From the NCBI GenBank assembly GCA_013378335.1, contig CP040556.1, positions 1,736,001 through 1,800,000 on the forward strand: a DNA stretch of 64,000 nucleotides, read 5' to 3'. This document shows positions 13,503 through 23,254 of the stretch, piece after piece (the stretch's first letter is position 1; every line of letters begins with the position of its first letter). Position numbers and translations under genes: made by a program. The stretch is from Streptococcus sanguinis (lineage in GTDB: Bacteria > Bacillota > Bacilli > Lactobacillales > Streptococcaceae). The notes under the pieces are model-generated. The model saw nothing but the letters and a program-made list of their open reading frames with translations, did not search any database and was not told the origin of the DNA.

Positions 13503-14228
13503 ATGCGCCTCGACCAACTGCTGGCTACCAATCATATCAGCCGAAAAAAGATGAAACAAAGCCTTTTACAAAAACAGATTTTAGTGGATGGTAAGCCCGC
13601 CTGCAAACTCAGCCAAAACGTTGATACCGGCCTGCAGCAGATTACTTTTCAAGGAAAACAGGTCAGTGGTCCTGCCCACCGTTACTACATGCTGAATAAA
13701 CCCGCAGGTGCAGTCACTGCCAATCGCGACGCTGAAAAATTGACTGTCCTGGATTTACTGGACAAGGAGGTAGAGAAAGAAAATCTTTACTCTATCGGAC
13801 GCCTGGATAGAGATACCGAAGGGCTTCTTCTGATTACCGACAATGGTCCTTTGGGATTTCAGCTACTGCACCCTCAATATCATGTCGAAAAAACTTACTA
13901 TGTAGAAGTCAATGGACCTTTAACTCCTAAGGACAAATCTTCCTTTCAAGAAGGCATTCGCTTTTTAGACGGCACCACCTGCCAACCTGCCCAGCTCTCT
14001 ATCCTCTCTAGTAGCTCTAATCTGAGCTGTGCTACCGTCAAGATTTCCGAGGGGAAATTCCACCAGATCAAAAAGATGTTTCTGGCAGTTGGTGTCAAGG
14101 TCATTTATCTCAAGCGGATTCAGTTTGGGGATTTTACATTAGATCCAGACCTAGCAACAGGTGATTACCGTCCTTTAAACCTAGAAGAATTAGCGATTAT
14201 TAAAAAATATTTGGAGAAAAGTTGGTAA
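13503..14228 (+). CDS. rsuA: 16S rRNA pseudouridine synthase, RsuA family
   Basis: Protein of 241 aa with an N-terminal S4 domain (MRLDQLLATNHISRKKMKQS) and a catalytic domain whose motif GRLDRDTEGLLLITDNG contains the catalytic Asp. The KISEGKFHQIKKMF segment is typical of the RsuA/RluB/E/F group, which modifies a single site in rRNA, position 516 of 16S rRNA for RsuA. It is transcribed divergently from typA and ends at a bidirectional terminator. Confidence 0.9.
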   Translation: MRLDQLLATNHISRKKMKQSLLQKQILVDGKPACKLSQNVDTGLQQITFQGKQVSGPAHRYYMLNKPAGAVTANRDAEKLTVLDLLDKEVEKENLYSIGRLDRDTEGLLLITDNGPLGFQLLHPQYHVEKTYYVEVNGPLTPKDKSSFQEGIRFLDGTTCQPAQLSILSSSSNLSCATVKISEGKFHQIKKMFLAVGVKVIYLKRIQFGDFTLDPDLATGDYRPLNLEELAIIKKYLEKSW

Positions 14229-14230
14229 AA

Positions 14231-14262
14231 CAAAAAAGCTTTAAAAAATAAAGCTTTTTGTT
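14231..14262. terminator. Bidirectional terminator between rsuA and the DUF4190-like gene
   Basis: ACAAAAAAGCTTT...AAAGCTTTTTGT is a near-perfect inverted repeat with A and T runs on both sides. It separates two convergent genes. Confidence 0.8.
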
Positions 14263-14263
14263 A

Positions 14264-14500
14264 CTATCCTACTCCGTTCATAAGTACCATGACATTTAGA
14301 ATCCAAACAATTACGGAAATTACAATCCCTACGATACCCAGAATTTTTTCTGTTTTATAGTCTAATTTAGACTCTTTTTGATGTGAATTAGCCAACACCA
14401 AACCGATAATACCTAAAATAAGACCTACCAATGGAATGAAAAAACCAAAGATGATAGATAGGATACCTAAAACAAGAGAGGATTTTTTCTTTTCTTGCAT
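14264..14500 (-). CDS. Small DUF4190-like membrane protein
   Basis: Protein of 78 aa with two hydrophobic hairpin segments (residues 9-34 and 49-74), a basic start MQEKKKSSLVLGILSIIFGF and a hydrophilic loop HQKESKLDYKTEK. The repeated GILSIIFGFFIPLVG and GIVGIVISVI pattern fits DUF4190-type proteins. Function is unknown. It appears to be a single-gene unit. Confidence 0.6.
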   Translation of the reverse strand: MQEKKKSSLVLGILSIIFGFFIPLVGLILGIIGLVLANSHQKESKLDYKTEKILGIVGIVISVIVWILNVMVLMNGVG

Positions 14501-14589
14501 GTTTTAAAAACTCCTTAAAATTAATATTAATTTATTATAACACAAGAAACCAGCTTTGTATATATAATGCGACAAATTTTTGATTTATG

Positions 14590-14970
14590 TTAACTAGCCT
14601 TCACCTTGCCATTCCAAGAATCCAACCCATAAGAAAGAATATAGATTTCTTTAAATCCTTGTTTTTTCAGATACAGAGCCGCATTGGTTACGCGCTGACC
14701 GCGACTATTTTCATAGAGGAGAACAGCCTTGTCCTTACGAAGTGCACCGACACTATCCTTCAGCTGCTGAGATGGAATATTGCGAGCACCTAAGATATGC
14801 TTCCGGTGAAAATCAGATGGATCCCGCAGATCAACCAACTGACCTTGGCGAATCAAGTCTTCAAATTCTCCATTGTCCACGATTTTTGCTGCCTGACGAA
14901 GGCGCAGATAATTAAAGCCCATCCAGCCAAGTATTCCCAAAAGTACCGCCCACAAAATCCAAATTGTCAT
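14590..14970 (-). CDS. Membrane-anchored rhodanese-like protein
   Basis: Protein of 126 aa with an N-terminal membrane segment (residues 3-23) and a rhodanese fold: LVDLRDPSDFHRKHILGARNIP and AVLLYENSRGQRVTNAALYL. At the position of the catalytic cysteine the sequence reads LLYENSRGQR, so the Cys appears to be missing and it may not be an active sulfurtransferase. It begins 1 base after the yqgQ stop codon, so the two are coupled. Confidence 0.85.
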   Translation of the reverse strand: MTIWILWAVLLGILGWMGFNYLRLRQAAKIVDNGEFEDLIRQGQLVDLRDPSDFHRKHILGARNIPSQQLKDSVGALRKDKAVLLYENSRGQRVTNAALYLKKQGFKEIYILSYGLDSWNGKVKAS

Positions 14971-14971
14971 C

Positions 14972-15190
14972 TCAAGTCTCCTTTTTCTTTTCTAAATATT
15001 CTAACTCTAATCGATGTTCTCGGCGCAAGACAGCCTCTGCCTCAAAATAAGCTAGCTTATCCATTAGATCGGCGTCGTAAATCCTTTTCAGCTCGATTTT
15101 CATCATTTCAATATCGTAAAGGCGTTTGCCCATATAGATAATGATTCCGAAACTTTTAAGAAATTGCTGAACATCATACAGGGTTTTCAT
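14972..15190 (-). CDS. yqgQ: YqgQ family protein
   Basis: Protein of 72 aa matching the small cytoplasmic YqgQ (DUF910) family: TLYDVQQFLKSFGIIIYMGK and RLYDIEMMKIELKRIYDA. B. subtilis YqgQ forms a three-helix bundle and its role is unsettled. In many Firmicutes it lies beside a glucokinase or a rhodanese gene; here the rhodanese follows immediately. Confidence 0.85.
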   Translation of the reverse strand: MKTLYDVQQFLKSFGIIIYMGKRLYDIEMMKIELKRIYDADLMDKLAYFEAEAVLRREHRLELEYLEKKKET

Positions 15191-15231
15191 GAGCTATATT
15201 TTATCAGATTTTCCAGCGCTTTTCAAGATGA

Positions 15232-15266
15232 AAAAAGCAGAAAGGAAAGCCTATTTCCTTTCTGCT
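15232..15266 (-). terminator. Terminator of dpr
   Basis: The minus strand reads AGCAGAAAGGAAA, a short loop, TTTCCTTTCTGCT, then TTTTTT. It is a strong intrinsic terminator 17 bases beyond the dpr stop codon. Confidence 0.85.
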
Positions 15267-15282
15267 TGGCATGTATCATTTT

Positions 15283-15798
15283 TTATAAACCTGGTGCTTG
15301 ACCAATTTCAGCTGTCAGCATCCAGATAGTCTTTTCAAGGTCTCCCTTGGCACCGACAAAGATATCATTGGTTACATCGTCCCCTTCTTCGTCTGTTACA
15401 TCCAGCGCTTCTTGGTAAAGACCTGTCAGGTAGCGGAAAATCTCAATCACACGCGCCAGACTTTCTTCTACATCCTTGCTGAATTCACCAGCTTTTTCTT
15501 CAATCTTGCTGTGTTGGATAAACTCAGTCAAGGTAGAATAAGGCTTGCCTCCTAGTGTAATCAAGCGCTCGCTAACTTCATCCAAGGTTGTATCCAAAGT
15601 TTCCATGTATTCATCCATTTTTGGATGCCAAACCATGAAGCCTGCACCACGCATATACCAGTGAACTTGGTGAAGAGCGATATGAGCTGTATAAAGGTCT
15701 GCCACTACTTGATTAAGAATAGCCTTAGTCTTTGGCAAAGCCTTTTGATTGCTGAAAGTTGCTACGTCAGTTGCTGCACCATTTTTTACTTGTGTCAT
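15283..15798 (-). CDS. dpr: Dps-like peroxide resistance protein (Dpr)
   Basis: Ferritin-like mini-ferritin of 171 aa that binds and oxidises iron with peroxide in a dodecameric shell, protecting DNA and protein. The ferroxidase region is seen as HIALHQVHWYMRGAGFMVWH and KMDEYMETLDTTLDEVSERLI, which supply His, Asp and Glu ligands. Length and motifs match streptococcal Dpr, which protects these catalase-negative, peroxide-producing bacteria. It is monocistronic, with a strong promoter and PerR-box-like sites upstream and a terminator downstream. Confidence 0.95.
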   Translation of the reverse strand: MTQVKNGAATDVATFSNQKALPKTKAILNQVVADLYTAHIALHQVHWYMRGAGFMVWHPKMDEYMETLDTTLDEVSERLITLGGKPYSTLTEFIQHSKIEEKAGEFSKDVEESLARVIEIFRYLTGLYQEALDVTDEEGDDVTNDIFVGAKGDLEKTIWMLTAEIGQAPGL

Positions 15799-15817
15799 TG
15801 TATTTACCTCGTTTTAT

Positions 15818-15881
15818 TTATAATGATTCTAATCTTTTTAGATTATGGTTTAATTATAATGCTTCTAAATAAGAAAGTCAA
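15818..15881 (-). promoter_or_regulatory. dpr promoter with two PerR-box-like sites
   Basis: On the minus strand TTGACT (15876-15881), a 17-base spacer and TATAAT (15853-15858) form a near-consensus promoter. On the plus strand TTATAATGATTCTAA (15818-15832) differs by one base from the PerR consensus TTATAATnATTATAA, and TTATAATGCTTCTAA (15854-15868) differs by two. The second overlaps the -10 and spacer and the first lies in the untranslated leader. Peroxide and metal control of dpr by PerR is known in streptococci; binding here is inferred. Confidence 0.75.
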
Positions 15882-15963
15882 GGCAAAAGATTCAAAAAAA
15901 GACTTTATTAGAAAAGTTGCAAAATTTCAGAATTTTTCTGTTTAAAATTACGAATAAACAAGT

Positions 15964-16626
15964 ATGATTCATCTATACTTTTTTCTCCTTGGAACTGTCT
16001 TTGCCTCATTCTTAGGCTTGGTTATCGACCGCTTCCCAGAGCATTCTATCATCGCTCCCGCTAGCCATTGCAATGCCTGCGGGAAAAGATTGGCACCGCG
16101 TGATTTGATTCCTATTTTTTCCCAAATCTTAAATCTTCTTCGTTGCCGCTTCTGTGGAGACAAGATTCCCTTACGCTATTTATTTTTTGAATGTGTCTTG
16201 GGAGGTCTTTTTCTGGCAACCTCACTTGGCACGATTTCCATCAGTCAACTCCTACTACTCACCATGGGCTTGACCCTAGCCATCTACGATCAAAGAGAGC
16301 AGCAATATCCCCTGATGGTCTGGCTGTTTTTTCAGCTTTCACTGATGATGACAGCAAGTGTCAATCCTCTCATGCTCTTCTTTTTAACCCTAGGACTTCT
16401 AGCCTTCTTTTATAATCTTCGTATTGGAGCTGGCGACTTTCTATTTCTCGCTTCCTGCTCAGCTATTTTCAGCCTGACAGAGATTCTCATTCTTATCCAA
16501 ATCGCTAGCTTCTCCGGCCTCGCCTGCTTCTGCTTTAAAAAGAGAAAAGACAGGCTGGCATTTGTCCCCTGTCTTTTGTTTGGTGTCGTGGTGCTTATTT
16601 CTTATAAGCTGCTGCTTCTTGGATAA
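15964..16626 (+). CDS. cilC: Prepilin peptidase (type IV leader peptidase, competence type)
   Basis: Membrane aspartic peptidase of the A24 family, 220 aa. The N-terminal zinc motif has paired cysteines in CNACGKRL and CRFCGDK. Seven or so hydrophobic segments follow. The catalytic Asp candidates are in [11 protein letters not shown] and in RIGAGDFLF, the GxGD-type site. It processes competence pseudopilins (ComGC-type) at the membrane. It stands alone, convergent with trpA, and its 3' end overlaps the trpA 3' end by 32 bases. Confidence 0.9.
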   Translation: MIHLYFFLLGTVFASFLGLVIDRFPEHSIIAPASHCNACGKRLAPRDLIPIFSQILNLLRCRFCGDKIPLRYLFFECVLGGLFLATSLGTISISQLLLLTMGLTLAIYDQREQQYPLMVWLFFQLSLMMTASVNPLMLFFLTLGLLAFFYNLRIGAGDFLFLASCSAIFSLTEILILIQIASFSGLACFCFKKRKDRLAFVPCLLFGVVVLISYKLLLLG

Positions 16627-17374
16627 AGGCTGCTATACTGGCGTCCTTTTCATGAAGAGCTTTTACAATCTTGGATCCGACAATGACTCCATCTGAGACT
16701 TGATTGAAGCGGTCAACATCCTCTAAAGTCGAAACGCCAAAGCCCGTCAGTACTGGAATCTCTGCAATATCACGAAGCTTGCTCAAATGCTGGTCCAAAT
16801 CATTGCGGTAGCTTCCGCTCTTACCCGTCACACCGTTGATGGCTACAGCGTAGATAAAACCTTCTGCCTCCTTAATCAGCTCCTGCTGACGTTCTAGGCC
16901 AGTCGTCAGACTCACTAAAGGAATAAGAGCGATATCTGAATCTTCCAGCAAAGGCAAGATAAAGTTCCTATGCTCGTAGGGCAGATCCGGAATAATCAAT
17001 CCTTTAACCGGTGTCGTAGCCAAATCCTTGACAAAATTTTTGAGACCGTATTGGAAAATAGGATTGAAGTAGGTCATGATGATGAGAGGCAGCTGAGTGT
17101 CCAAATTCTGCAAGCTTGCGACTAAAGACTTGGCCGAAGTCTGATGACCCAGGCTCCTCAGACCAGCTTCTTCAATAACTGGCCCATCTGCAACAGGGTC
17201 TGAAAATGGCAGACCGATTTCAATGGCTGACACGCCCAAGTTTTCCAAAAATGAGATAGTTTCTGCTAATCCTGCCAAACCTTTCTCGTGATCACCAGCC
17301 ATGATATAAGGAAGGAAAATTCCCTTGCCTGCTTTTTGGATGGTTTCTAAATGCTGAGTGAGTGTTTTAGTCAT
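16595..17374 (-). CDS. trpA: Tryptophan synthase alpha subunit
   Basis: Cleaves indole-glycerol phosphate to indole and glyceraldehyde-3-phosphate and passes indole to TrpB. It has 259 aa from [16 protein letters not shown]. The signature [20 protein letters not shown] carries the first catalytic Glu region, and [10 protein letters not shown] carries the catalytic Asp. [10 protein letters not shown] forms the phosphate site. The ATG at 17374 follows AAAGGAGG and overlaps the end of trpB by 8 bases. It is the last gene of the operon; no terminator is visible because its end overlaps the convergent cilC. Confidence 0.97.
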   Translation of the reverse strand: MTKTLTQHLETIQKAGKGIFLPYIMAGDHEKGLAGLAETISFLENLGVSAIEIGLPFSDPVADGPVIEEAGLRSLGHQTSAKSLVASLQNLDTQLPLIIMTYFNPIFQYGLKNFVKDLATTPVKGLIIPDLPYEHRNFILPLLEDSDIALIPLVSLTTGLERQQELIKEAEGFIYAVAINGVTGKSGSYRNDLDQHLSKLRDIAEIPVLTGFGVSTLEDVDRFNQVSDGVIVGSKIVKALHEKDASIAAFIQEAAAYKK

Positions 17375-18590
17375 GGGCACCTCCTTTTTGAGCCGTTTCA
17401 CTTTCCAAGCGTTCCTTTACCTGAACGACATCCTTATCACCACGGCCGGATAGGCAGACAATCATTGATTTATCTGGTCCCAACTCCTTAGCCAGCTTAA
17501 CTGCGTAAGCAATAGCATGGCTAGACTCTAGAGCAGGGATAATCCCTTCGATACGAGACAGGAGCTGGAAGGCTTCCAAGGCTTCTTCATCCGTTACTGG
17601 CACATAAGTGGCGCGCTGAATAGCATTAAAATGAGAATGTTCGGGACCGATGCCAGGATAGTCCAGCCCAGCAGAGATAGAGAAAGCTTCCAGAATCTGT
17701 CCTTGCTCATCCTGCAAGACATCCATCAAGGCACCGTGCAAAACACCCGGCCGGCCCTTGGTTAAGGTCGCAGCGTGTTCATCTGTATCCACGCCCCGCC
17801 CAGCTGCTTCTGTTCCATACATAGCCACCGTACTATCATCTACAAAGGGATAAAAGAGCCCAATAGCATTGGAACCACCGCCAACGCAGGCTACTAAAGC
17901 ATCTGGCAAGGCACCTGCATTTTGCTCAGCAAACTGGCGCTTAGCCTCACGCCCAATCACGCTCTGATAGTCGCGGACGATTTCTGGGAAGGGATGAGGT
18001 CCCAAGGCTGAACCCATGATATAGTGAGTATCATCCACCTGAGCCACCCAAGCTCGCAAGGCAGCATTGACTGCATCCTTGAGGACTCTAGAGCCATCGG
18101 TCACAGACTCTACCTTGGCTCCTAAAAGTTCCATCCGAAAGACATTAAGGGCTTGGCGCTTGACATCTTCTTCGCCCATATAGATAGTACAGTCCATGTT
18201 GAAAAGGGCCGCAGCTGTGGCGGTGGCCACTCCGTGCTGACCTGCACCAGTCTCTGCAATAATTTTCTTCTTGCCCATTCGCTTGGCTAATAAGACCTGG
18301 CCTAGGGCATTATTGATTTTATGAGCCCCAGTATGGTTGAGGTCTTCCCGCTTCAGATAAATCTTAGCACCACCAGCATAGGCTGTCAGATTTTTAGCAA
18401 AATAGAGAGGATTTTCTCGCCCTACATACTGCTTCAGCAACTCGTCCAGCTCAGCCTGAAAGGCTGGGTCTTTTTTACTCTCACGGTAAGCTTTATCCAG
18501 CTCCAAAACTGCTGTCATCAGCGTTTCTGGAACAAAGCGTCCGCCAAACTCACCATAAAATCCTTCTTGATTGGGTTGATTATATGCCAT
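17367..18590 (-). CDS. trpB: Tryptophan synthase beta subunit (operon copy)
   Basis: PLP enzyme of 407 aa that condenses indole and serine to tryptophan. The PLP lysine lies in [13 protein letters not shown], the catalytic Glu in [11 protein letters not shown], the phosphate loop is GGGSNAIG, and the C-terminal SGRGDKD is present. These are the canonical residues of a TrpA-dependent TrpB. It overlaps trpF by 11 bases and trpA by 8. A second, divergent TrpB gene lies upstream of the operon at 23255-24436. Confidence 0.97.
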   Translation of the reverse strand: MAYNQPNQEGFYGEFGGRFVPETLMTAVLELDKAYRESKKDPAFQAELDELLKQYVGRENPLYFAKNLTAYAGGAKIYLKREDLNHTGAHKINNALGQVLLAKRMGKKKIIAETGAGQHGVATATAAALFNMDCTIYMGEEDVKRQALNVFRMELLGAKVESVTDGSRVLKDAVNAALRAWVAQVDDTHYIMGSALGPHPFPEIVRDYQSVIGREAKRQFAEQNAGALPDALVACVGGGSNAIGLFYPFVDDSTVAMYGTEAAGRGVDTDEHAATLTKGRPGVLHGALMDVLQDEQGQILEAFSISAGLDYPGIGPEHSHFNAIQRATYVPVTDEEALEAFQLLSRIEGIIPALESSHAIAYAVKLAKELGPDKSMIVCLSGRGDKDVVQVKERLESETAQKGGAHD

Positions 18591-19167
18591 CTTTCACTCT
18601 TTCTATAAATTCTTTTATCTTTTCTAAGTCCTTCTGTCCGTCAGTCTCGACCCCGCTTGAGACATCAACTGCGTAAGGAGCGAAGTGCTGAATCGCTTCT
18701 CGGACATTTCCTGCATTCAAACCACCGGCGATAAAGAAGGGCTGGTGGATTTGATTCTTGTCAAAAGCTTGCCAGTCAAAGGTCTGACCACTACCAGCAA
18801 GAGGTGCATCAAATAGCAGATAGTCCGCTTGTTGGCTGACTCCCTTTAACTCACCCTTGACCTGATAAGCTCGAATAACCGGCCGGCCAACCTGAGTCAG
18901 AAGTTCTTCATCAAAATCGCCATGAATCTGCACCAAATCCAGATTTGCCACTGAAATAGCTTCCTGCAGCTCTGCCAAGCGCGGAGAGACAAAAACTCCT
19001 ACCTTTCGGACAGAAGGCGGCACCAAGGCAGCTAGCTTCTGAGCTTGCTCCAAACTGACCCTCCGACGGCTCTCAGCAAAGACAAAGCCAATGTAATCCG
19101 CACCAGCCTTGCATGCAGTTTCCACAGCGCTGGCCGTTGATAAGCCGCAAATCTTAACCTTTGTCAA
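18580..19167 (-). CDS. trpF: Phosphoribosylanthranilate isomerase
   Basis: TIM-barrel isomerase of 195 aa that converts PRA to CdRP. The N-terminal [14 protein letters not shown] contains the catalytic Cys, [16 protein letters not shown] is conserved, and VQIHGDFDE and [12 protein letters not shown] mark the later strands, with [14 protein letters not shown] at the phosphate site. It overlaps trpC by 14 bases and trpB by 11, so translation is tightly coupled. Confidence 0.96.
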   Translation of the reverse strand: MTKVKICGLSTASAVETACKAGADYIGFVFAESRRRVSLEQAQKLAALVPPSVRKVGVFVSPRLAELQEAISVANLDLVQIHGDFDEELLTQVGRPVIRAYQVKGELKGVSQQADYLLFDAPLAGSGQTFDWQAFDKNQIHQPFFIAGGLNAGNVREAIQHFAPYAVDVSSGVETDGQKDLEKIKEFIERVKDGI

Positions 19168-19921
19168 TTTTCAGCTCCTTGATTTTTTCTGCCACATCCT
19201 TAGCCTGCATCAGGGCTGTTCCGACTAAAACCGCATGGAAATAAGGAGCTACTAGCTCCGCATCTTCCTTGCTGAAAATAGCGGACTCAGATACATAAAC
19301 CCTGTCATCTTTGAAATGGGCAGACAGCTGGAGACTGGTATTGATATCTGTCTCAAAAGTAACTAAATTGCGGTTATTAACACCGATAATCCGAGCTCCT
19401 ATTCCATGGGCAATTTCCAGCTCCGCCAGATTATGGGTTTCGACCAGAACTTCCAAGCCTAGACCCGTCGCAAAATCATAGAGCTCCTGCAGCCGCTTTT
19501 CGGGCAAGGCAGCCACAATCAGAAGAATAACTGTCGCTCCGGCATTGCGGGCGCGAACAATCTGCTTTTCATCAATGATAAAGTCCTTATTGAGGGTTGG
19601 AATGGTCACTTGACTGGAAATCTCTCTCAGGTAATCCAGATGTCCTTTGAAGAAAATTTCATCTGTCAGAACCGAAATCATGGCTGCACCGCATCGTTCA
19701 TAAGTTCGAGCCTGCTCCACAATATCCACACCGAGATTAATATCTCCCAGACTGGGGCTGGCTTTTTTGACCTCAGCAATCAGCTGCAGCTCTTGAGGAT
19801 GACTTTTGAGATATTCATAGAGGGAATAGGTCGAGCGCAAAGGTTGCAGTTCTTCATAGGACATGGCCGCCACTTCCTGCTCTTTTTGCTTTAGAATGGT
19901 CGGGAGAAATTCTTTGCTCAT
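19154..19921 (-). CDS. trpC: Indole-3-glycerol phosphate synthase
   Basis: TIM-barrel enzyme of 255 aa that closes the indole ring. Conserved parts include [14 protein letters not shown] (substrate lysine), [29 protein letters not shown] (catalytic lysine), and [15 protein letters not shown]. It is separate from TrpF, unlike the fused enterobacterial enzyme. It overlaps trpD by 4 bases and trpF by 14. Confidence 0.97.
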   Translation of the reverse strand: MSKEFLPTILKQKEQEVAAMSYEELQPLRSTYSLYEYLKSHPQELQLIAEVKKASPSLGDINLGVDIVEQARTYERCGAAMISVLTDEIFFKGHLDYLREISSQVTIPTLNKDFIIDEKQIVRARNAGATVILLIVAALPEKRLQELYDFATGLGLEVLVETHNLAELEIAHGIGARIIGVNNRNLVTFETDINTSLQLSAHFKDDRVYVSESAIFSKEDAELVAPYFHAVLVGTALMQAKDVAEKIKELKIDKG

Positions 19922-20922
19922 TTTTGATACTCCTGTAGTTGCTTGAGTTTTTCATAGGCTGCGCCGCTGGCAATCACTTGGCGAGCCAAAGCTATTCCTT
20001 CTTCTATACTGTCTGTTTTCCCATTAGCATAGAAGCCCAATCCCGCATTCAGAACTGTCGTTTCTAGATAGGGACTAGCTTGATTTTGAAGAACAGATAG
20101 CAGAATTTCTGCATTTTCCTTGGCATTACCCCCACGAATCGCTTCAAGACTTATCTCTTCCATGCCAATATCTGATGGCAGAAAACTGCGCAGGCTGATT
20201 TGTCCATCTGAGAGCAGAGCATATTGGGTACGGCCATGAAGACCAGCCTCGTCCAGACCATCTGGACCCGACACGACCACTGCACGCTTACGCCCCATAT
20301 TTTTCAAGACTTCTGCCGTGCTCTCTAACATATCCGGCCGGCTGGTTCCTAAAAGCTGAGTTTCTAGACTCATGGGATGAATAAGCGGGCCAGTTAGATT
20401 CATGATAGTAGGAATACCTAGGCTAAGACGTGCTGGCATGATGTATTTCATGGCTGGGTGCATATTCTTTGCAAAGAGAAAGACGATGCCTGTCTGCTCA
20501 AAAATCTTGCCCAAGCTAGCAGCGTCCAAGTCTAGATTAATCCCCAGAGCTTCTAACACATCAGCTGATCCTGACTTAGAAGAAATGGATCGATTGCCGT
20601 GCTTGGCCATCTTAATTCCGCCACCTGCTAGTACAAAAGCTGCTGTAGTCGAAACATTGAAGCTGAAAGACTTGTCCCCGCCCGTACCGCAATTGTCCAT
20701 GGCAGTGCGAATAGTGGTCGGAATCTGCTTAGCGTGGCCTCGCATTACCTGAGCCAAAGCAGTTCGTTCCTCAATCGTTTCCCCTTTCATCTTGAGCCCC
20801 AGTAAGAAAGCTACAATTTGAGACTCTGTCACCCGTCCGGTGACAATACGCTCAATCACATCTGTCATCTCAGCGCTGCTTAAATCCTTAAAATCAGCTA
20901 GTTTTGCAATAATCTCTTTCAT
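19918..20922 (-). CDS. trpD: Anthranilate phosphoribosyltransferase
   Basis: Transfers phosphoribose from PRPP to anthranilate. It has 334 aa with the glycine-rich [39 protein letters not shown], and the metal-binding [10 protein letters not shown]. It is not fused to TrpG. It begins 10 bases after trpG and overlaps trpC by 4 bases. Confidence 0.97.
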   Translation of the reverse strand: MKEIIAKLADFKDLSSAEMTDVIERIVTGRVTESQIVAFLLGLKMKGETIEERTALAQVMRGHAKQIPTTIRTAMDNCGTGGDKSFSFNVSTTAAFVLAGGGIKMAKHGNRSISSKSGSADVLEALGINLDLDAASLGKIFEQTGIVFLFAKNMHPAMKYIMPARLSLGIPTIMNLTGPLIHPMSLETQLLGTSRPDMLESTAEVLKNMGRKRAVVVSGPDGLDEAGLHGRTQYALLSDGQISLRSFLPSDIGMEEISLEAIRGGNAKENAEILLSVLQNQASPYLETTVLNAGLGFYANGKTDSIEEGIALARQVIASGAAYEKLKQLQEYQK

Positions 20923-20932
20923 ACACGCTCCT

Positions 20933-21496
20933 TTACTTTACTAAGTCGATGAAGTTCTTGATAGACGACAAGCCGTCCGGCGTTCCAATACTTTCAGGAT
21001 GATACTGAAAACCATAAATGAGCAGACTCTTGTGCTGGATAGCCATGATCGAGTTGTCATCAGCCGCCCGAGCCGTCACTTCAAAGTCCTCTGGCATCTC
21101 CTCAATCAAAATCGAATGATAGCGCATGACCGGCTGCCCATCCTCTAACCCCTCATAGATAGGAGATTTCCCCTCAAAGCGCAGAATACTTTGCTTGCCG
21201 TGCATGACTTTGGGAGCCAATCCTAGCTTTCCGCCAAATACTTCTGCAATGGCTTGATGTCCCAAGCAAATCCCCAAAATCGGCTTCTTACCAGCAAAAT
21301 CGCGGATAAGTTCTTCCATCCGTCCTGCATCTGCTGGCCAGCCTGGCCCCGGAGACAGAACCAAAGCATCAGCTTCTTCTGCCGCTTGATAAAGACCTGC
21401 ATCATCATTTCGCAAGACCTTAACTTCTGCAAAATTTCCAATATACTGGGCTAGATTGTAAGTAAAAGAATCATAATTATCAATTAATAAAATCAT
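20933..21496 (-). CDS. trpG: Anthranilate synthase glutamine amidotransferase component
   Basis: Class I amidotransferase of 187 aa that supplies ammonia to TrpE. The start [18 protein letters not shown], the oxyanion segment LSPGPGWP, the nucleophile in [13 protein letters not shown] and the His-Glu pair in [12 protein letters not shown] are all present. It overlaps trpE by 4 bases. The same subunit type can also serve p-aminobenzoate synthase, but its place between trpE and trpD makes the Trp role secure. Confidence 0.97.
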   Translation of the reverse strand: MILLIDNYDSFTYNLAQYIGNFAEVKVLRNDDAGLYQAAEEADALVLSPGPGWPADAGRMEELIRDFAGKKPILGICLGHQAIAEVFGGKLGLAPKVMHGKQSILRFEGKSPIYEGLEDGQPVMRYHSILIEEMPEDFEVTARAADDNSIMAIQHKSLLIYGFQYHPESIGTPDGLSSIKNFIDLVK

Positions 21497-22851
21497 TGCA
21501 TCTCTCCTATCTTGGTCATTGATTTAGCCTTGTTGATGGTTTCTTGGTATTCATTGGCAGGGATCGAGTCATAAACAATACCCGCTCCTGCTTGGACGTA
21601 GGCTCTGCCATTTTTCAAAATCATGGTTCGGATAGCAATGGCAACATCCATATCGCCTGTCGCAGACAGATAGCCAATAGCCCCCGCATAAATGCCACGC
21701 TTTTCCTGCTCCAACTCATAAATGCGCTTCATGGCCCGAATCTTAGGTGCGCCCGAGACGGTACCAGCCGGCAGGGTTGACTTGAGCGCATCCATAGCTG
21801 TCAGTTGAGGCAAAAGCTGACCACGGACCACACTGGTCAGATGCATGACATAACGGAAATACTCTACTTCCATGTACTTCGTGACTTCCACGCTGTTATT
21901 CTGAGCAATTTTACCGATATCATTACGCCCCAAATCAACTAACATACGGTGTTCCGCCACTTCCTTCTCGTCAGCCAGCAACTCCTTCGCCAAAGCTTTA
22001 TCCTCTCTCTCATCTTTCCCACGCGGTCTGGTTCCAGCAATAGGATTGGTCGTAACCTGACCTTGCTTGACAGAGACCAGACTTTCCGGGCTGGCTCCGA
22101 TAATCTGATAATCCCCGAAGTCATAAAAGAAGAGATAGTTGGAAGGGTTGGTCACACGCAGATTGCGATAGTAATCCAGCGGCCTACCAGAATATTCTGC
22201 CGAAAAACGCTGACTAAGCACACATTGGAACATATCTCCCTGCCGAATCAAGCTGCGCGCTTCTTCCACCATTTTTTCAAAAGTCGTCTGCTGGATATGA
22301 CTCTGGAAGTTCAAACTGGACAGTTCCAGTGGTGAAAATTCATCTGCCGCAGGCTGCGCCAGCTCAGCCATGATACGCTCCAGACTTGTAGCCAATTCAG
22401 TTTCGCTTCTATCACTGTAGAGTGCCTCCTCAACGATATAGACCTTGTCTTTTTTATGGTCAAAAACCATGTAACTCTCATAGACGAAAAAGTGCATATC
22501 GGGCGTTCCAATCACATCAACTGGAATCTGGCCAATCTCCTCATAGAGGGAAATCATATCGTAACCGACAAAACCGATGGCTCCACCACCAAAAGGCAAA
22601 TCTGAATGATAATCTTTTCTTACTGTTAAGTCATGAAGATAATCCAAGGGATCCGCCTCTATCACTTGTCCGTTCTTTGTCAGCTCCCCATTTTCATAGC
22701 GAACTTCAAAGACTGGATTATAGGCTAGGATAGAGAAACGAGCTGTTTCGCTATCTCTTGGAATACTCTCCAAAATCACCTTGTGGTCGCCCTGAATCCG
22801 CATGTAAGCTAGAATCGGCGATAAAATATCAGCTGGTAAAATCTTTTGCAT
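21493..22851 (-). CDS. trpE: Anthranilate synthase component I
   Basis: Chorismate-using enzyme of 452 aa that makes anthranilate with TrpG. Visible are the feedback-site region near residue 30 (ILESIPRDSETARFS), PIAGTRPRGKD, ELLADEKEVAEHRMLVDLGR, and PAGTVSGAPKIRAM. The frame starts at an ATG preceded by AGAAAG. It is the first gene of trpEGDCFBA and is controlled by the T-box leader upstream. Confidence 0.97.
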   Translation of the reverse strand: MQKILPADILSPILAYMRIQGDHKVILESIPRDSETARFSILAYNPVFEVRYENGELTKNGQVIEADPLDYLHDLTVRKDYHSDLPFGGGAIGFVGYDMISLYEEIGQIPVDVIGTPDMHFFVYESYMVFDHKKDKVYIVEEALYSDRSETELATSLERIMAELAQPAADEFSPLELSSLNFQSHIQQTTFEKMVEEARSLIRQGDMFQCVLSQRFSAEYSGRPLDYYRNLRVTNPSNYLFFYDFGDYQIIGASPESLVSVKQGQVTTNPIAGTRPRGKDEREDKALAKELLADEKEVAEHRMLVDLGRNDIGKIAQNNSVEVTKYMEVEYFRYVMHLTSVVRGQLLPQLTAMDALKSTLPAGTVSGAPKIRAMKRIYELEQEKRGIYAGAIGYLSATGDMDVAIAIRTMILKNGRAYVQAGAGIVYDSIPANEYQETINKAKSMTKIGEMQ

Positions 22852-22852
22852 A

Positions 22853-23250
22853 TTTTTTCTTTCTATTTAAATCGGACGCGTTTAAGGAAGAACAAACTGC
22901 TAGCCATGACTGCATTTCACAAGAGCAGGTAGCACCTGTCCACTGTCACAACTTGCCCAAAACTACAGAAAAACGCCCGCACAGTTCATCCTGTGAGGGC
23001 GTGTCATCGCGGTGCCACCTCAGTTATGGAGTTTTCAGGCTCCACATCTCATTTACTTATTTACAGTCATTTAGATCCCTTTTAGTAGAAAGCAGCATAC
23101 TGGTTTACAGCAAAGTAGGCTAATAAAGTAATAAAAGTTCAACTAAAGGACAAAACTTTGTTTCCAGCAGCCCATTTCATAACTTCTCCTGCCTGTTTAC
23201 AGCAACCACAGACTCTCTGAAAGGAGGGATGTTACTACTCTTCTGCTGGG
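22853..23250 (-). promoter_or_regulatory. Trp T-box leader of trpEGDCFBA
   Basis: The minus strand carries the T-box core AGGTGGCACCGCG (23008-23020) and then a terminator at 22969-23002 (ACGCCC...GGGCGT stem, then TTTT). Stem I is closed by CCAGCAG (near 23244-23250) and CTGCTGG (23164-23170), with a UGG specifier in ATGAAATGGGCTG. The leader begins only about 5 bases after the stop codon of the upstream trpB-like gene, so readthrough from that gene would also have to pass this switch. I see no strong promoter of its own. Confidence 0.93.
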
Positions 23251-23254
23251 TATT

